Shown: positions 33,700 through 41,973, numbered from the stretch's first letter. The stretch: 64,000 bases of DNA from Sinorhizobium arboris LMG 14919 (GCF_000427465.1 NZ_ATYB01000007.1:20371-84370); one strand, 5' to 3'. Numbers and translations: made by a program. The notes: generated by a model from the sequence alone, not told the origin.

Positions 33700-34714
33700 T
33701 TGGCTTGATCGTTGGGACGAGCGGCGGGCGCGGCGCGGTGAGGAAGCGAAGAAAGTAACGGATTTCATCCTCGACGCCGGCCGGGCTTTTCCGGGCGAGA
33801 AGAGGATAGAAACTATCGACGAGTTTTGTGTCCTTGCGGACCAGGCCCTGTCTGATTCAAGCTTCTACGATGAGCCGAGCGGGAGCGGTCAGGGCTTTGA
33901 AAGGCACGATGGGTGGCTCAGATTTCCATCGGACATTTCTACTGACGTCGAAGAGAACAACGTCGTTTGGGCAAAAATCACCGAGAGCGGGTCGCTCGAT
34001 CAGGCATTGGTGATTTTTCATCACTGGAATGCCAGCGCCCGAAATCGTCAGATTGCGAAGTTTTTCTCGCAGCGTGGGATCACGGTTGTCGAGATTGCTA
34101 TGCCTTATCACTTCGAGCGCAGCCGTCCCGGCTCGCTGTACGCCGATTATATGCTTAGTTCGAATCTCGGCCGAACGATCCAGTCTGTAAGGCAGGCCGT
34201 ATGGGATGGGCGAAAACTCATCCGCTGGCTGAAGAGCGAAGGCTATCGAGAGGTCTCGGTTCTCGGCATGAGCCTTGGCTCCTGGGTTGCGGGATTGATC
34301 GCTGCGCATGATCCGGCCGTATCGAAAGCCTCGTTATTTTTGACGGCGGGTAGTCTCGCAGACATGGTTTGGACGGGGCGCGCGACCCGATCGATACGTG
34401 ATAGCCTTGAGCCTGTAATTGAGCTCACCGATCTCCGAAGGGCATGGGGTCCGCTCAACTTGGAGAATTACGCGCATAATCTGGCACGGTCCGATCTCGA
34501 ACTTCACGTCGTGTTGGCTACGAGGGACAAGGTGGTGTTGCCCGACCTATCGAGACGCCTCATTCAGAAGCTGAAGGACGCCGGAGTCAGGCCGAATGTT
34601 TTGGAACTGAACTGCGGTCACTATTCGCTCGCCATGCCGCCTTACATTTTACTGGCGGGTTTGAGCTTGAAGCGGTTTCTATCGTGTGCGGACAAATCGG
34701 CCCGGCGAATATGA
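33689..34714 (+). CDS. rcgR: RcgR-family alpha/beta hydrolase (putative quorum-lactone hydrolase)
   Basis: A 341-residue protein with an alpha/beta-hydrolase core. The nucleophile elbow is VSVLGMSLGSWVAGLIAAH (G-M-S-L-G), with VVLATRDKVVLPDLSR near the acid position and a late LNCGHYSLAM with the catalytic-type His. GTG at 33689 has AGGAAG upstream and overlaps the rcgA stop by 11 bases, so the two are translationally coupled. NCBI-style naming for this family is putative quorum lactone hydrolase; the activity here is not shown. Confidence 0.7.
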   Translation: MYHNWLDRWDERRARRGEEAKKVTDFILDAGRAFPGEKRIETIDEFCVLADQALSDSSFYDEPSGSGQGFERHDGWLRFPSDISTDVEENNVVWAKITESGSLDQALVIFHHWNASARNRQIAKFFSQRGITVVEIAMPYHFERSRPGSLYADYMLSSNLGRTIQSVRQAVWDGRKLIRWLKSEGYREVSVLGMSLGSWVAGLIAAHDPAVSKASLFLTAGSLADMVWTGRATRSIRDSLEPVIELTDLRRAWGPLNLENYAHNLARSDLELHVVLATRDKVVLPDLSRRLIQKLKDAGVRPNVLELNCGHYSLAMPPYILLAGLSLKRFLSCADKSARRI

Positions 34715-34758
34715 AGTTGGCGTCGGCCGCCGTCACAGTGACACTCAGGAAAGATCGA

Positions 34759-34780
34759 GAGCCGCCTAGTTAGGCGGCTC
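34759..34780. terminator. Bidirectional hairpin terminator
   Basis: GAGCCGCCTA (34759-34768) and TAGGCGGCTC (34771-34780) form a perfect ten-base stem with a two-base loop. It lies 45 bases after rcgR on the plus strand and overlaps the stop codon of the small leftward gene. On the minus strand it is followed by TCGATCTTTCC. Confidence 0.6.
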
Positions 34781-34930
34781 AACGCTGATCAGCGCGTCGA
34801 ATGCGGCCTCTTCCTGCTGGTGCTGCGCCACGGCGCGCTCCAGCTCGGCCGCGATCTGCTGACGCTCGCCAGCGTCGATGGATGCCGCCAACTCGGCCCG
34901 CAATCCCTGAATTTCGTCGTAAGTAGTCAT
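34766..34930 (-). CDS. Small hypothetical protein of 54 residues
   Basis: ATG at 34930 is preceded by GAGGAGCTGACG, a strong ribosome binding site. The product begins MTTYDEIQGLRAELAASIDA, is highly charged and alpha-helical throughout (EIQGLRAEL, AAELERAVAQHQ) and ends VEPPN with its stop inside the terminator hairpin. It resembles a short coiled-coil protein. I do not recognise it. The start site, length and terminator make it a real gene. Confidence 0.55.
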   Translation of the reverse strand: MTTYDEIQGLRAELAASIDAGERQQIAAELERAVAQHQQEEAAFDALISVEPPN

Positions 34931-35056
34931 CGTCAGCTCCTCTGATTGAAAACAGAGGCTGCCCCCCGAGCTGATGGGCTTGGGTCAATGATCGCGCTAA
35001 GCGGCCCGAAGGGCAGATGGGGGAGCCGATTTTGTCGCCCGCGGCAAAATTGATGC

Positions 35057-36407
35057 TGTGGACGGCCCTCCGAGACCGCAGCGCAAGGGTGGTGGTAGCT
35101 TCACCAGGCGCAACTCAGAGAAGGAACCGCTTCATGGCTTTTGAGAAGATCACTGTCGTCAGCCTCGACCTGGCCAAGAACGTCTTTCAGCTCCATGCTG
35201 TCGATGATGCCGGCAACGTTGTCGCTCGCCGACAGATTCGTCGAAATCAGCTTCTGCAATTCTTTGACCAGTTGCCTCGCTGCCTTGTCGGGATGGAAGC
35301 CTGTTCGACTTCTCACTATTGGGCTCGGGAGCTTGGCCGCCTCGGGTTCGAGGTCAAGCTGATGCCACCGGCATACGTGAAGCCATACGTCAAACGCGGC
35401 AAGAATGATGCAGCGGATGCCGAGGCGATTTGCGAAGCGGTGACGCGCCCAACAATGCGCTTCGTGCCAGTGAAGAGCTGCGAGCGTCAGGCACTGTTAA
35501 TGCAACATAAGACGCGAGATCTGCTCGTGCGGCAGCGAACCGCTCTCATCAATGCTCTGCGTGGACATCTCGCGGAGTTTGGTATCATAACATCCCAGGG
35601 TAGATTCGGCCTAAAGGCGGCGCTCGAAGCCCTCAACGTTGCGAAGGACCAGCTTCCGGAGCCATCATGGCACCCTTTCATGCACATCCGGAAACAACTG
35701 GAGGAGCTCAGTGACAAGATCGCTGAGCTCGATCGGATCATATTGCAGTGGTGCCGGAACGAAGCGGCCGCGCGGCGTTTAATGACCATCCCCGGGGTAG
35801 GCTTTTTGACGGCAGCGGCAATCGCAGCATCGGTGGGAGATGCTGCCGAGTTCAAATCGGCACGACAATTCGCGGCCTGGCTCGGTCTGACGCCTCGGCA
35901 AAACAGCAGCGGCGGAAAAGAACGGCTAGGTCGGATCAGCAAACAAGGCGATCGCACGCTCCGACGATTGCTGGTGGTCGGTGCCACTGCCGTCGTGCGC
36001 CGAGCCCGTCTTGACGCACCTTCGTTTCCTTGGATCGCACGGTTGCTAGATCGCAAGCCAGCGAGGCTGGTGTCGGTGGCGATCGCAAACAAAACCGCGC
36101 GGATTGCATGGGCAATTCTCAGACGGGAGGAGATCTATCGGTCTGCAACTGCCTGAAGGAATCCCGTTCGGCCCCGCGGCCGGACGGAGGAGTGAAGGAC
36201 TGAGTTGTGATGGCGAACCGGTTAGGCCGGGGACGGAGTGAAGCCTGGGTTCCCCCAGCGCTTTGAGCGCGCAAAATTGATTGGCTCTCCGTCTGCGGAC
36301 TTCATCAGGGCCAGCGGCATCGATGCCGCGATTGTAGGCCGGACACATGACTGAACCTGATTGGTTGCTACCATAAACACAGTCTTGCATTCCACGGGCC
36401 GTCCACA
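35057..36407 (+). mobile_element. IS110-family (IS1111 group) insertion sequence
   Basis: TGTGGACGGCCC at 35057-35068 and its inverse at 36396-36407 form 12-base subterminal inverted repeats, as usual in the IS1111 group, whose ends lie a few bases further out. The element holds one transposase and about 240 noncoding bases after it. Flanks share ATGGGGGAGCCG (35010-35021) and ATGGGGGAACCG (36409-36420). Confidence 0.7.
35134..36156 (+). CDS. IS110-family (IS1111 group) transposase
   Basis: A 340-residue DEDD transposase. It contains VSLDLAKNVFQLHAVD (first Asp), GMEACSTSHYWARELGRL (Glu) and YVKRGKNDAADAEAICEA (Asp pair). The C-terminal Transposase_20 domain reads LMTIPGVGFLTAAAIAASVG and FAAWLGLTPRQNSSGGKERL with the serine. 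ATG 35134 with AAGGAA upstream is the natural start; a longer reading from 35017 is unrelated. It is intact and probably active. Confidence 0.93.
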   Translation: MAFEKITVVSLDLAKNVFQLHAVDDAGNVVARRQIRRNQLLQFFDQLPRCLVGMEACSTSHYWARELGRLGFEVKLMPPAYVKPYVKRGKNDAADAEAICEAVTRPTMRFVPVKSCERQALLMQHKTRDLLVRQRTALINALRGHLAEFGIITSQGRFGLKAALEALNVAKDQLPEPSWHPFMHIRKQLEELSDKIAELDRIILQWCRNEAAARRLMTIPGVGFLTAAAIAASVGDAAEFKSARQFAAWLGLTPRQNSSGGKERLGRISKQGDRTLRRLLVVGATAVVRRARLDAPSFPWIARLLDRKPARLVSVAIANKTARIAWAILRREEIYRSATA

Positions 36408-36789
36408 CATGGGGGAACCGCTGTCATTGAGGCAAGCCCATTAGCTCGGTACGATCGCCCTATGTTGAGAGAGAAAACTACCTCTCCGTATTGCACCGAA
36501 ATAACGGCCGAAGGCCGCATATTTTCAAATCACTGAGAGGGGAAGAAAGAGCCCTGCCCTCTCTCCCCCACAAGCACTAAACCGGTCTCCCCATGCTTCG
36601 GCCCGATGGCCTGCAGCACCGGACGGCTGCGCCGACACGGCCCTGCGGGTGGGTGATCCCCCTCCGGTTTAGCGCTTGTCCCCCTCTCTTCCGCTGTTCC
36701 GCACGAGCTCGGGAGCAGGAGCGGGCTCCTGCCCTCCCTTCGATTTGGGAGGTCCAGTAGTTAGCGCGGAACCTGGGATTGAGGGTGCG
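36408..36789. other. Hairpin-rich noncoding segment (candidate oriT or RNA)
   Basis: No gene. It contains a 15-base inverted repeat with 14 matches (CAAGCACTAAACCGG at 36571-36585; its inverse at 36664-36678) enclosing 78 GC-rich bases with further short dyads. There is also a GAGAGGG/CCCTCTC pair between about 36533 and 36566. Position between rcgR and the transfer operon fits an oriT or a structured RNA, but no relaxase or known nick sequence is recognised. Confidence 0.4.
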
Positions 36790-37125
36790 ATGACAGAGGA
36801 TTTTGGAATGGAAGCCGCGGTGTCGTTGGATACGATGATAGAGCGGCATATAGCGGCGCTATCGGCGACTTCTGAGGCGGTGCGCGAATGGGATGAACGC
36901 CGCGCGGCTGGCGATGTAACCAACGTGGTCTACGCAAATGCTCTGCTCGAGGTGACGAAAGAGGAAGAGGCCGCCAGGCTAAGGATCGTGAACCACCGGC
37001 CGTGCAACGATCAGCAAGGATGGCAAAAGTTGACCTATTTGGCCGCGTATTTGTTCGCGACGCGAGGCTCGCTCAAGCCGGAAGAAATGGATGCCGTCTT
37101 GAGTACGACCGAGCCTGTGGAATAG
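36790..37125 (+). CDS. Conserved small hypothetical protein
   Basis: A 111-residue soluble protein starting MTEDFGMEAAVSLDTMIERH, with GAGGG before the ATG at 36790. The core EWDERRAAGDVTNVVYANAL and LTYLAAYLFATRGSLKPEEM is shared with the leftward gene at 31422-31724. It is followed by a clear terminator. It lies between the IS1111 element and the transfer operons. No domain is recognised. The duplicated pattern suggests a plasmid-specific family. Confidence 0.6.
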   Translation: MTEDFGMEAAVSLDTMIERHIAALSATSEAVREWDERRAAGDVTNVVYANALLEVTKEEEAARLRIVNHRPCNDQQGWQKLTYLAAYLFATRGSLKPEEMDAVLSTTEPVE

Positions 37126-37180
37126 GCCTGTGCCTTGGCCTGGCAATGTGCTGGGTCGAGCGTGAAGGGCAGAAGAATAA

Positions 37181-37209
37181 AGCCGCCCTTGTTGGGCGGC
37201 TTCTTTCTT
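37181..37209. terminator. Bidirectional rho-independent terminator
   Basis: AGCCGCCC (37181-37188) and GGGCGGCT (37194-37201) form an eight-base stem with a five-base loop, followed on the plus strand by TCTTTCTT. On the minus strand it is followed by TTATTCTTC. It separates two convergent genes and terminates both. Confidence 0.8.
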
Positions 37210-37624
37210 AGTTGATTGTGGCGATCCACTCGCCGGATGCTGACTTAGCGAAGCCGACGATTCGATGAATAGGCCGCGCTTCGGGTCCCATCTTGACTGA
37301 GGTCATGCAAGCGACACCTGGCCCTGCCCCGGCCTTGTCACATTGCCCGAGTGCCAGAGAGATTTCCGGCGGATTATTCCGATCCCAAACGAGAGGAGAC
37401 GCCGCATGGGCTTTGCGGTAGGCGGCCAATGCTTCGGCTTCTGTCGGCGCTTCAACGGTCGGAATAGGGCAAAGAGATGGATCAGCGGAGATAGCCGCAA
37501 CCAGTTCGGCTTTCGAGATGGCCTGAGCTTCGACTTTCGGCTCGGACGTGGCAATGTAGGTGCCGCCGGCGCCAGCCGCTAAACCGAGGGTAGCTGCGAT
37601 CGCGATTATGGCATTCTGGTGCAT
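37208..37624 (-). CDS. Secreted small hypothetical protein
   Basis: A 138-residue product from ATG 37624 (GAGGAA upstream) with a signal-anchor-like N-terminus (IIAIAATLGLAAGAGGTYIA). A soluble domain with two cysteines follows (LCPIPTVEAPTEAEALAAYR, GQCDKAGAGPGVACM). It closes a leftward operon of exported proteins divergent from virB1. It probably acts in the periplasm with the transfer apparatus. No family is recognised. Confidence 0.6.
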   Translation of the reverse strand: MHQNAIIAIAATLGLAAGAGGTYIATSEPKVEAQAISKAELVAAISADPSLCPIPTVEAPTEAEALAAYRKAHAASPLVWDRNNPPEISLALGQCDKAGAGPGVACMTSVKMGPEARPIHRIVGFAKSASGEWIATIN

Positions 37625-37643
37625 TGAATGTTTCCTCTGATGC

Positions 37644-38240
37644 TTAGGTCCTGAGATTGAACCAGAAGCGCTCCTTGACGCCCTTGTCATTCGGGATGTC
37701 GAAATACCAGTCGTTAGCACGGCGCGGCCGGGGCGACGTTACCTGCACCTTGCAACCGTTGTAGCGGTTGTTGCGATTCAAGAAATTGTCGTTGTGGCTG
37801 CCGCTGGTGAGAACGTTGACTGTAATTCTATTCCGCTGGTTGGCGTCTTCGTCGCCATAAAGGCGGCTGAATTCGTTTCGGTTCTCGCATCTGTCGACGA
37901 TCCGGACGCATTGATTCTGCTCGTTGCGTCGTAAGCGGTTATCGTCTCCATCATTGCTCGAGGTGGGGTGCGACCCTGCAGGGCAGTCCTCGAACTCTTC
38001 CCGGCCTGGCTCGCCGGCCCTCGCCTCGTGACAAATGGGCCAATCAAATCCCGGCTTCGACATTGCGGCGATCAGCCTCTTCATCGGGGGCACGCAATAG
38101 GGAACGCGCTGCCAGGACGGATTTTGCGAGGCAGCGCAAAGGAGAACCTGGCAGCCCCAGGAAGCATCTTCTGCCTTTGCTCCTGTGGGGGCGAAGGTAA
38201 GCGCAGCAAGAGCGGCTGCAGCATAAAGCAGGTGTTTCAT
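37644..38240 (-). CDS. TrbM/KikA-like exported conjugation protein
   Basis: A 198-residue protein with a signal peptide (YAAAALAALTFAPTGAKA). The TrbM-type Cys pattern follows: DASWGCQVLLCAASQNPSW, VPYCVPPMKRLIAAM and FDWPICHEAR. The C-terminal ~90 residues are an extension rich in Asn and Asp. TrbM/KikA proteins accompany IncP-type mating-pair formation genes. The gene lies 20 bases before the last operon gene and directly after a membrane protein. Confidence 0.7.
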   Translation of the reverse strand: MKHLLYAAAALAALTFAPTGAKAEDASWGCQVLLCAASQNPSWQRVPYCVPPMKRLIAAMSKPGFDWPICHEARAGEPGREEFEDCPAGSHPTSSNDGDDNRLRRNEQNQCVRIVDRCENRNEFSRLYGDEDANQRNRITVNVLTSGSHNDNFLNRNNRYNGCKVQVTSPRPRRANDWYFDIPNDKGVKERFWFNLRT

Positions 38241-38241
38241 G

Positions 38242-38646
38242 TCAGTTGGCCCTCATGATGGTTGCGGCTGGAGACGCGTGGTCGACGAATAGCTTGTCGA
38301 GCGGTGTGGCGTGGTGCACTCGACCGCCTGCTGCGTAGATTAGGGCGGCAACGATCGCGAAGGCTGAAAACCAGAGAACCCCGATTCGAAAAAGCATCGG
38401 CTGGTTGGGAATGTCCCGGCAAAGCGGTGGAAAGGCGAATAGGCCGACGAGAAAGCTGTCCAGCGCCAGATGACGTTGATCGAGAAAGAGGATCGAAACG
38501 ATCAGGAGCGCCAGGGCGAACGGACCGTGCACCCACCAGATTCGTTCCGAAACGACGATCAGCGCAAACGATAAGGGAATGGTGAGCATTAAGCTCGCCA
38601 GCGGATCGGTTGCGAATGAGCTCGCAATATGTGCGAAGTCGGGCAA
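38242..38646 (-). CDS. Small membrane protein
   Basis: A 134-residue protein with four hydrophobic segments (MLTIPLSFALIVVSERIWW, FALALLIVSILFL, LVGLFAFPPLC, FSAFAIVAALIYAAG). The TTG at 38646 lies right after the stop of the preceding gene, and the protein ends two bases before TrbM starts. The overlap-like packing supports the start. The family is unknown. It probably anchors or assists the exported proteins of the operon. Confidence 0.6.
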   Translation of the reverse strand: MPDFAHIASSFATDPLASLMLTIPLSFALIVVSERIWWVHGPFALALLIVSILFLDQRHLALDSFLVGLFAFPPLCRDIPNQPMLFRIGVLWFSAFAIVAALIYAAGGRVHHATPLDKLFVDHASPAATIMRAN

Positions 38647-39348
38647 CTATCGGTCTGTCCTCTTCGGCTTTTTCCGCGCGTCGATGAAGGGCGGCGATAT
38701 TTCGCTTTCCCGTTCGACAAGCAGGTTGAAATCAGCGATCGGCTGGCGGTCTAGCGTCTTGTCGACGGCCTTGCGACGCCACTCGTTCATGTCGAGAACG
38801 TAAGTGGCCCACATGCCATAGCGGGCCGCCATCGCGTGCTGCTGATAGGCCAGGTATTGGCTGTTGTATGAATAGGGCGACGCGACACGCGCCCATCCGA
38901 CACCAAGCATCTCGAGCGCAATATCGCGGCCGGCTGACGTGCAGCGGGCCTGGGGGATACCGTCATTGCCATACGCTATGACGGTACATTCGACCGGTCT
39001 GCTGCCTATGGTCCTCTTGAGCCAAGCCTTCGCAAGTGGGCCGCACGGAACGGGTGGAGGCGCCTTTTGCCGCCCGCGATCCACCCACTTGGGATCAATC
39101 GCCCACTGTGGGAGCTCGCACGCGTCAATCTCGACGAGGCGAACGCGCTGCGCATATTGCGGGTACCACAGGGTGCGGCCGTCCATGACGGCGACTCGGC
39201 CATTGTAGACCGCATTCTGATAGATCGGAGCTTCGCTCAATCTCTGCGGTGGCCGAGCCGCCGCGGCCGGAGTCTTGATGAGATCCGCGGCTGTCGCTGC
39301 GTGGGGGATCAAAGCGAGCGCGGCGGCTGCAAGCAGGTGTCGCTTCAT
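38647..39348 (-). CDS. SNase-fold exported protein
   Basis: A 233-residue protein with a signal peptide (LLAAAALALIPHAATA). Its SNase/thermonuclease core reads GRVAVMDGRTLWYP, then AQRVRLVEIDACELPQW, keeping the Arg and Glu of the RLxxIDAxE motif, and later VIAYGNDGIPQARC. Rhizobial plasmid proteins of this type are annotated as thermonuclease family. Some catalytic positions remain, but activity cannot be assumed. Its ATG overlaps the stop of the preceding gene. Confidence 0.65.
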   Translation of the reverse strand: MKRHLLAAAALALIPHAATAADLIKTPAAAARPPQRLSEAPIYQNAVYNGRVAVMDGRTLWYPQYAQRVRLVEIDACELPQWAIDPKWVDRGRQKAPPPVPCGPLAKAWLKRTIGSRPVECTVIAYGNDGIPQARCTSAGRDIALEMLGVGWARVASPYSYNSQYLAYQQHAMAARYGMWATYVLDMNEWRRKAVDKTLDRQPIADFNLLVERESEISPPFIDARKKPKRTDR

Positions 39349-39881
39349 TGATCTGCCTTCTCGGTGCGCGCATTCACCTCGCGGCTCAAGAGGATGGCCG
39401 GATGCTGGACGTCTTCGAACTGCCAGAGGCCGGCACGCTTATCGCGCGCAAGTTTCTCAGCCACGGCATAGGGGACGTGATAGGGCATGCCCTCACCGTT
39501 GAGGGCCGCGAAGGCGTATCCGCTCGTGATCAGGACGTTTGCTAGATCAAGCCGCTCCTTCCCAACTGTGGCGTAGCAGACGACGTAAGCGATACCGTCT
39601 GTCTTCACCACCGGGGCGCAAACGGGTTTGGTGTCCTTGATATAGGCCGCCAGCACGGCAAGGGACGCCTCGCCGCAGTCGCGTTTCTGCCCGTGCTTGT
39701 CCGTATAGGCAGTGCCGCGCAAACAGGACTGGACGCCGTAGAGGCGGAATCTTTCACCATTAGAAACCCACGTGTCGCCCGTTTCCAGGGTGACGCCAGG
39801 AAGAAGATCGAAATAGCCTGCCGGTGCTGCGGATACGGATGCCGGCAAGAGGGCCAACAGAAGAGAAAGAGCCTTCCTCAT
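39345..39881 (-). CDS. SNase-fold exported protein, likely inactive
   Basis: A 178-residue protein from ATG 39881, with a signal peptide (ALSLLLALLPASVSA). Its core ERFRLYGVQSCLRG aligns with the thermonuclease RLxxIDAxE segment but lacks the catalytic acid and the following Glu. The cysteines and IAYVVCYATVGKERLDLAN keep the fold pattern. It overlaps both its upstream and downstream neighbours by four bases. A structural rather than nucleolytic role is likely. Confidence 0.6.
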   Translation of the reverse strand: MRKALSLLLALLPASVSAAPAGYFDLLPGVTLETGDTWVSNGERFRLYGVQSCLRGTAYTDKHGQKRDCGEASLAVLAAYIKDTKPVCAPVVKTDGIAYVVCYATVGKERLDLANVLITSGYAFAALNGEGMPYHVPYAVAEKLARDKRAGLWQFEDVQHPAILLSREVNARTEKADQ

Positions 39882-40486
39882 TGACCCTTCACCCTCGGAT
39901 CGGCCCACATCCCGAATGAGCCCTTCTGGCCGATCTCCTCAGCTTTGGAGAGATCCGGACGAACGGGAGTCCCATCTGGCTTTTTTGCGAGGCGGAGCGC
40001 GCCGAGCGACAAAAGCTGCTCCTCGAACATATCGACGGAGTCGAGGCTACCGGGGAAATTATAGTAGCCGTAGCAGGTGACGTTCTGGACAGGCGAACCT
40101 TGCTCGCTCACGAAGGCACGGCAAAACACGACCTTCGGGTTTTGTAACAGGATCTGAAGCTGTTGCTGCGCATAATCGGTGCAGCTCCCGGCGAAGTCTT
40201 CACTGCGATTGACCATTTCGCCCTTGCATGGCTCCAGGCCAAAAAGGTGCAGTGTTGTCTTGTCATCCACGCGAAAGTCGGTCGGTGAAACGGCCTTAAA
40301 TCCGGCCGTTGTTGCATAGCCCTTCCGATCGGCGACCTTCCCGCTTCCGTCGTAATATTCGAGCACGAGAACCGTCTTGCCCGGCGCTGCGAGCGATTTG
40401 ATGTAATCCTTGTTGATGTCCGAAAGGGACAAAGCAGGTGTTGCGATAGCGCAACTTGCGAGTGCGGCGATGATGGTCCGTTTCAT
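39878..40486 (-). CDS. SNase-fold exported protein, likely inactive
   Basis: A 202-residue protein with a signal peptide (IIAALASCAIATPALS). The core TLHLFGLEPCKGEM, then QQQLQILLQNPKVVFCRAFV and NVTCYGYY follow the SNase pattern, again without the catalytic residues. It is the first gene of the leftward operon and is separated by 159 bases from virB1, which runs the other way. That gap must contain both promoters. Confidence 0.6.
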   Translation of the reverse strand: MKRTIIAALASCAIATPALSLSDINKDYIKSLAAPGKTVLVLEYYDGSGKVADRKGYATTAGFKAVSPTDFRVDDKTTLHLFGLEPCKGEMVNRSEDFAGSCTDYAQQQLQILLQNPKVVFCRAFVSEQGSPVQNVTCYGYYNFPGSLDSVDMFEEQLLSLGALRLAKKPDGTPVRPDLSKAEEIGQKGSFGMWADPRVKGQ

Positions 40487-40645
40487 TTTCTAGCCCTTAC
40501 CCATATTGCTTCATCTCGTTCCCCTGCAATAGGGGGTTTAAGTCTGCTTCGAAAAGTTGTATCGCTGAACCAAATCGATGCGACACCTTTACCAGCTTAG
40601 TTGGTTTTCGTTTCGATCACAACACCGCAAGTTAGGCGCGCGGCG

Positions 40646-41620
40646 ATGGAAAAAAGGGCTAGATTTGCAGGCGTTTTGGGCTGGGCCGCTTTGGCGGGAA
40701 GCTCCCTTTTGTGCACGAGCTGGGGTCCGATTTCTTACGCCCAAGATGGGCAGAAATCTGCAAATCCTATAACAGATAAAAGCACTTGGCCTATCGACAG
40801 CAAGGCGGCGCTTGCAACGAACTTCGATGAGCGCTGGCGCGGCTCAATGAAGGAGTTCGTGCTAGGCGCTAATGGCGTAGTAACGCAGCAAAATGCGGCT
40901 CAGAACAATGCTGAGAAAAGCCCCCATGATTTGGGGGGTCTGCATCATATTGATGCAGCTTTGAGCAACTCTAGCCCCTCCAACAACGTGCCGAACGGGC
41001 TTGGTGAACCGCAAATTCCTACGGGCTCGATACAGCAAATTGGTGCAGTTCGGCAGATCGATGACAACACCAAAGACGTGTATAGGTGTGGTCCGTCTCC
41101 GCTCAGCCAGGAAGAGGTTAAGTCTCTGGTTGTGCAGACGGCGCGCAAATATCGCGTCGATGAAGTCTTCGCGACGGCCATCGCCTGGGCGGAGAGCGGC
41201 TTTGACCAAAGCCGCAATTCGCCAAAGGGCGCACGCGGACCGATGCAGCTCATGCCTGCTACGGCTGCGCGGTTCGGCGTCAAGGACATCTGTGATCCCG
41301 CACAGAACATTGAGGGCGGGATGAAGTACCTGCGCTTTCTGCTCGACGAGTTTCAGAACCCGCTCCTGGTCGCGGCTGCCTACAACAGCGGCGAACAGCG
41401 GATCTATCAACACGGCGGCATCCCGCCGTTCCAGGAAACAGTCGGATACGTCGCCAAGGTGGTGAACTACCAACTCGGGCTGCCAATGCCGTCGGCGAAA
41501 GGCAGGGCCAGGCCGGCCGCCGCTCCGCAGGCGGTCTCGGATGCGAGTGACAGCGGCGACGCCGGTGTCATCGCCGTGAAGAAGACCGGCAAGTTTGTCG
41601 GCGGTGTCATGCACTTTTAA
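40646..41620 (+). CDS. virB1: VirB1 lytic transglycosylase
   Basis: A 324-residue protein with an N-terminal signal (GVLGWAALAGSSLLCTSWG), a low-complexity linker, and a C-terminal SLT domain. The SLT domain has ATAIAWAESGFDQSRNSPKG (catalytic Glu), RGPMQLMPATAARFGV and AAAYNSGEQRI. It locally opens peptidoglycan for the secretion channel. ATG 40646 gives the best signal peptide; ATG/GTG-type starts upstream at 40601 exist. It is the first gene of the rightward transfer operon. Confidence 0.88.
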   Translation: MEKRARFAGVLGWAALAGSSLLCTSWGPISYAQDGQKSANPITDKSTWPIDSKAALATNFDERWRGSMKEFVLGANGVVTQQNAAQNNAEKSPHDLGGLHHIDAALSNSSPSNNVPNGLGEPQIPTGSIQQIGAVRQIDDNTKDVYRCGPSPLSQEEVKSLVVQTARKYRVDEVFATAIAWAESGFDQSRNSPKGARGPMQLMPATAARFGVKDICDPAQNIEGGMKYLRFLLDEFQNPLLVAAAYNSGEQRIYQHGGIPPFQETVGYVAKVVNYQLGLPMPSAKGRARPAAAPQAVSDASDSGDAGVIAVKKTGKFVGGVMHF

Positions 41621-41631
41621 AGGAGAAAAAC

Positions 41632-41970
41632 ATGCAATTTGAAATGCAAACGAGGAAGTCTCAGGCTCTCAAGCTCGCAGCGACGCTCGGCATCGTGGCT
41701 GCAGTCCAGATCGCGGGGGCCGATGTGGCTCTGGCGCAGAGCGCAGGCGGCGCGTTCGGGCCGCTGCAGACGGCGGTGCAGATGATCGTCGATTTCATCA
41801 CCGGCCCGTTCGGTCGGCTGCTCGCGATCATCGCCGTTATTGGGCTTGGCTTTCTGGCATTCGCCGGACGCTTGTCGTGGTTCACTGCCGGCGCGGTCGT
41901 GATGGGAATCGGTCTGGTGTTTGGCGCACCCGCGATCGTCGACGAGATGATCTCGGCGGTCGGTCAGTGA
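41632..41970 (+). CDS. virB2: VirB2 pilin
   Basis: A 112-residue protein: a long signal region ending near DVALAQSAGG, then two membrane segments (LLAIIAVIGLGFLAFAG, AGAVVMGIGLVFGAPAIV). This is typical of VirB2/TrbC major pilins, the length and topology matching processed cyclic or linear pilin. AGGAGAAAAAC precedes the ATG at 41632. It is followed directly by virB3. Confidence 0.9.
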   Translation: MQFEMQTRKSQALKLAATLGIVAAVQIAGADVALAQSAGGAFGPLQTAVQMIVDFITGPFGRLLAIIAVIGLGFLAFAGRLSWFTAGAVVMGIGLVFGAPAIVDEMISAVGQ

Positions 41971-41973
41971 CCG

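Noticed and set aside
35017..35133. N-terminal extension of the IS1111 transposase
   Set aside because: Lies partly outside the IS end and upstream of the natural start MAFEKITVVSLDLAKN with its ribosome binding site.
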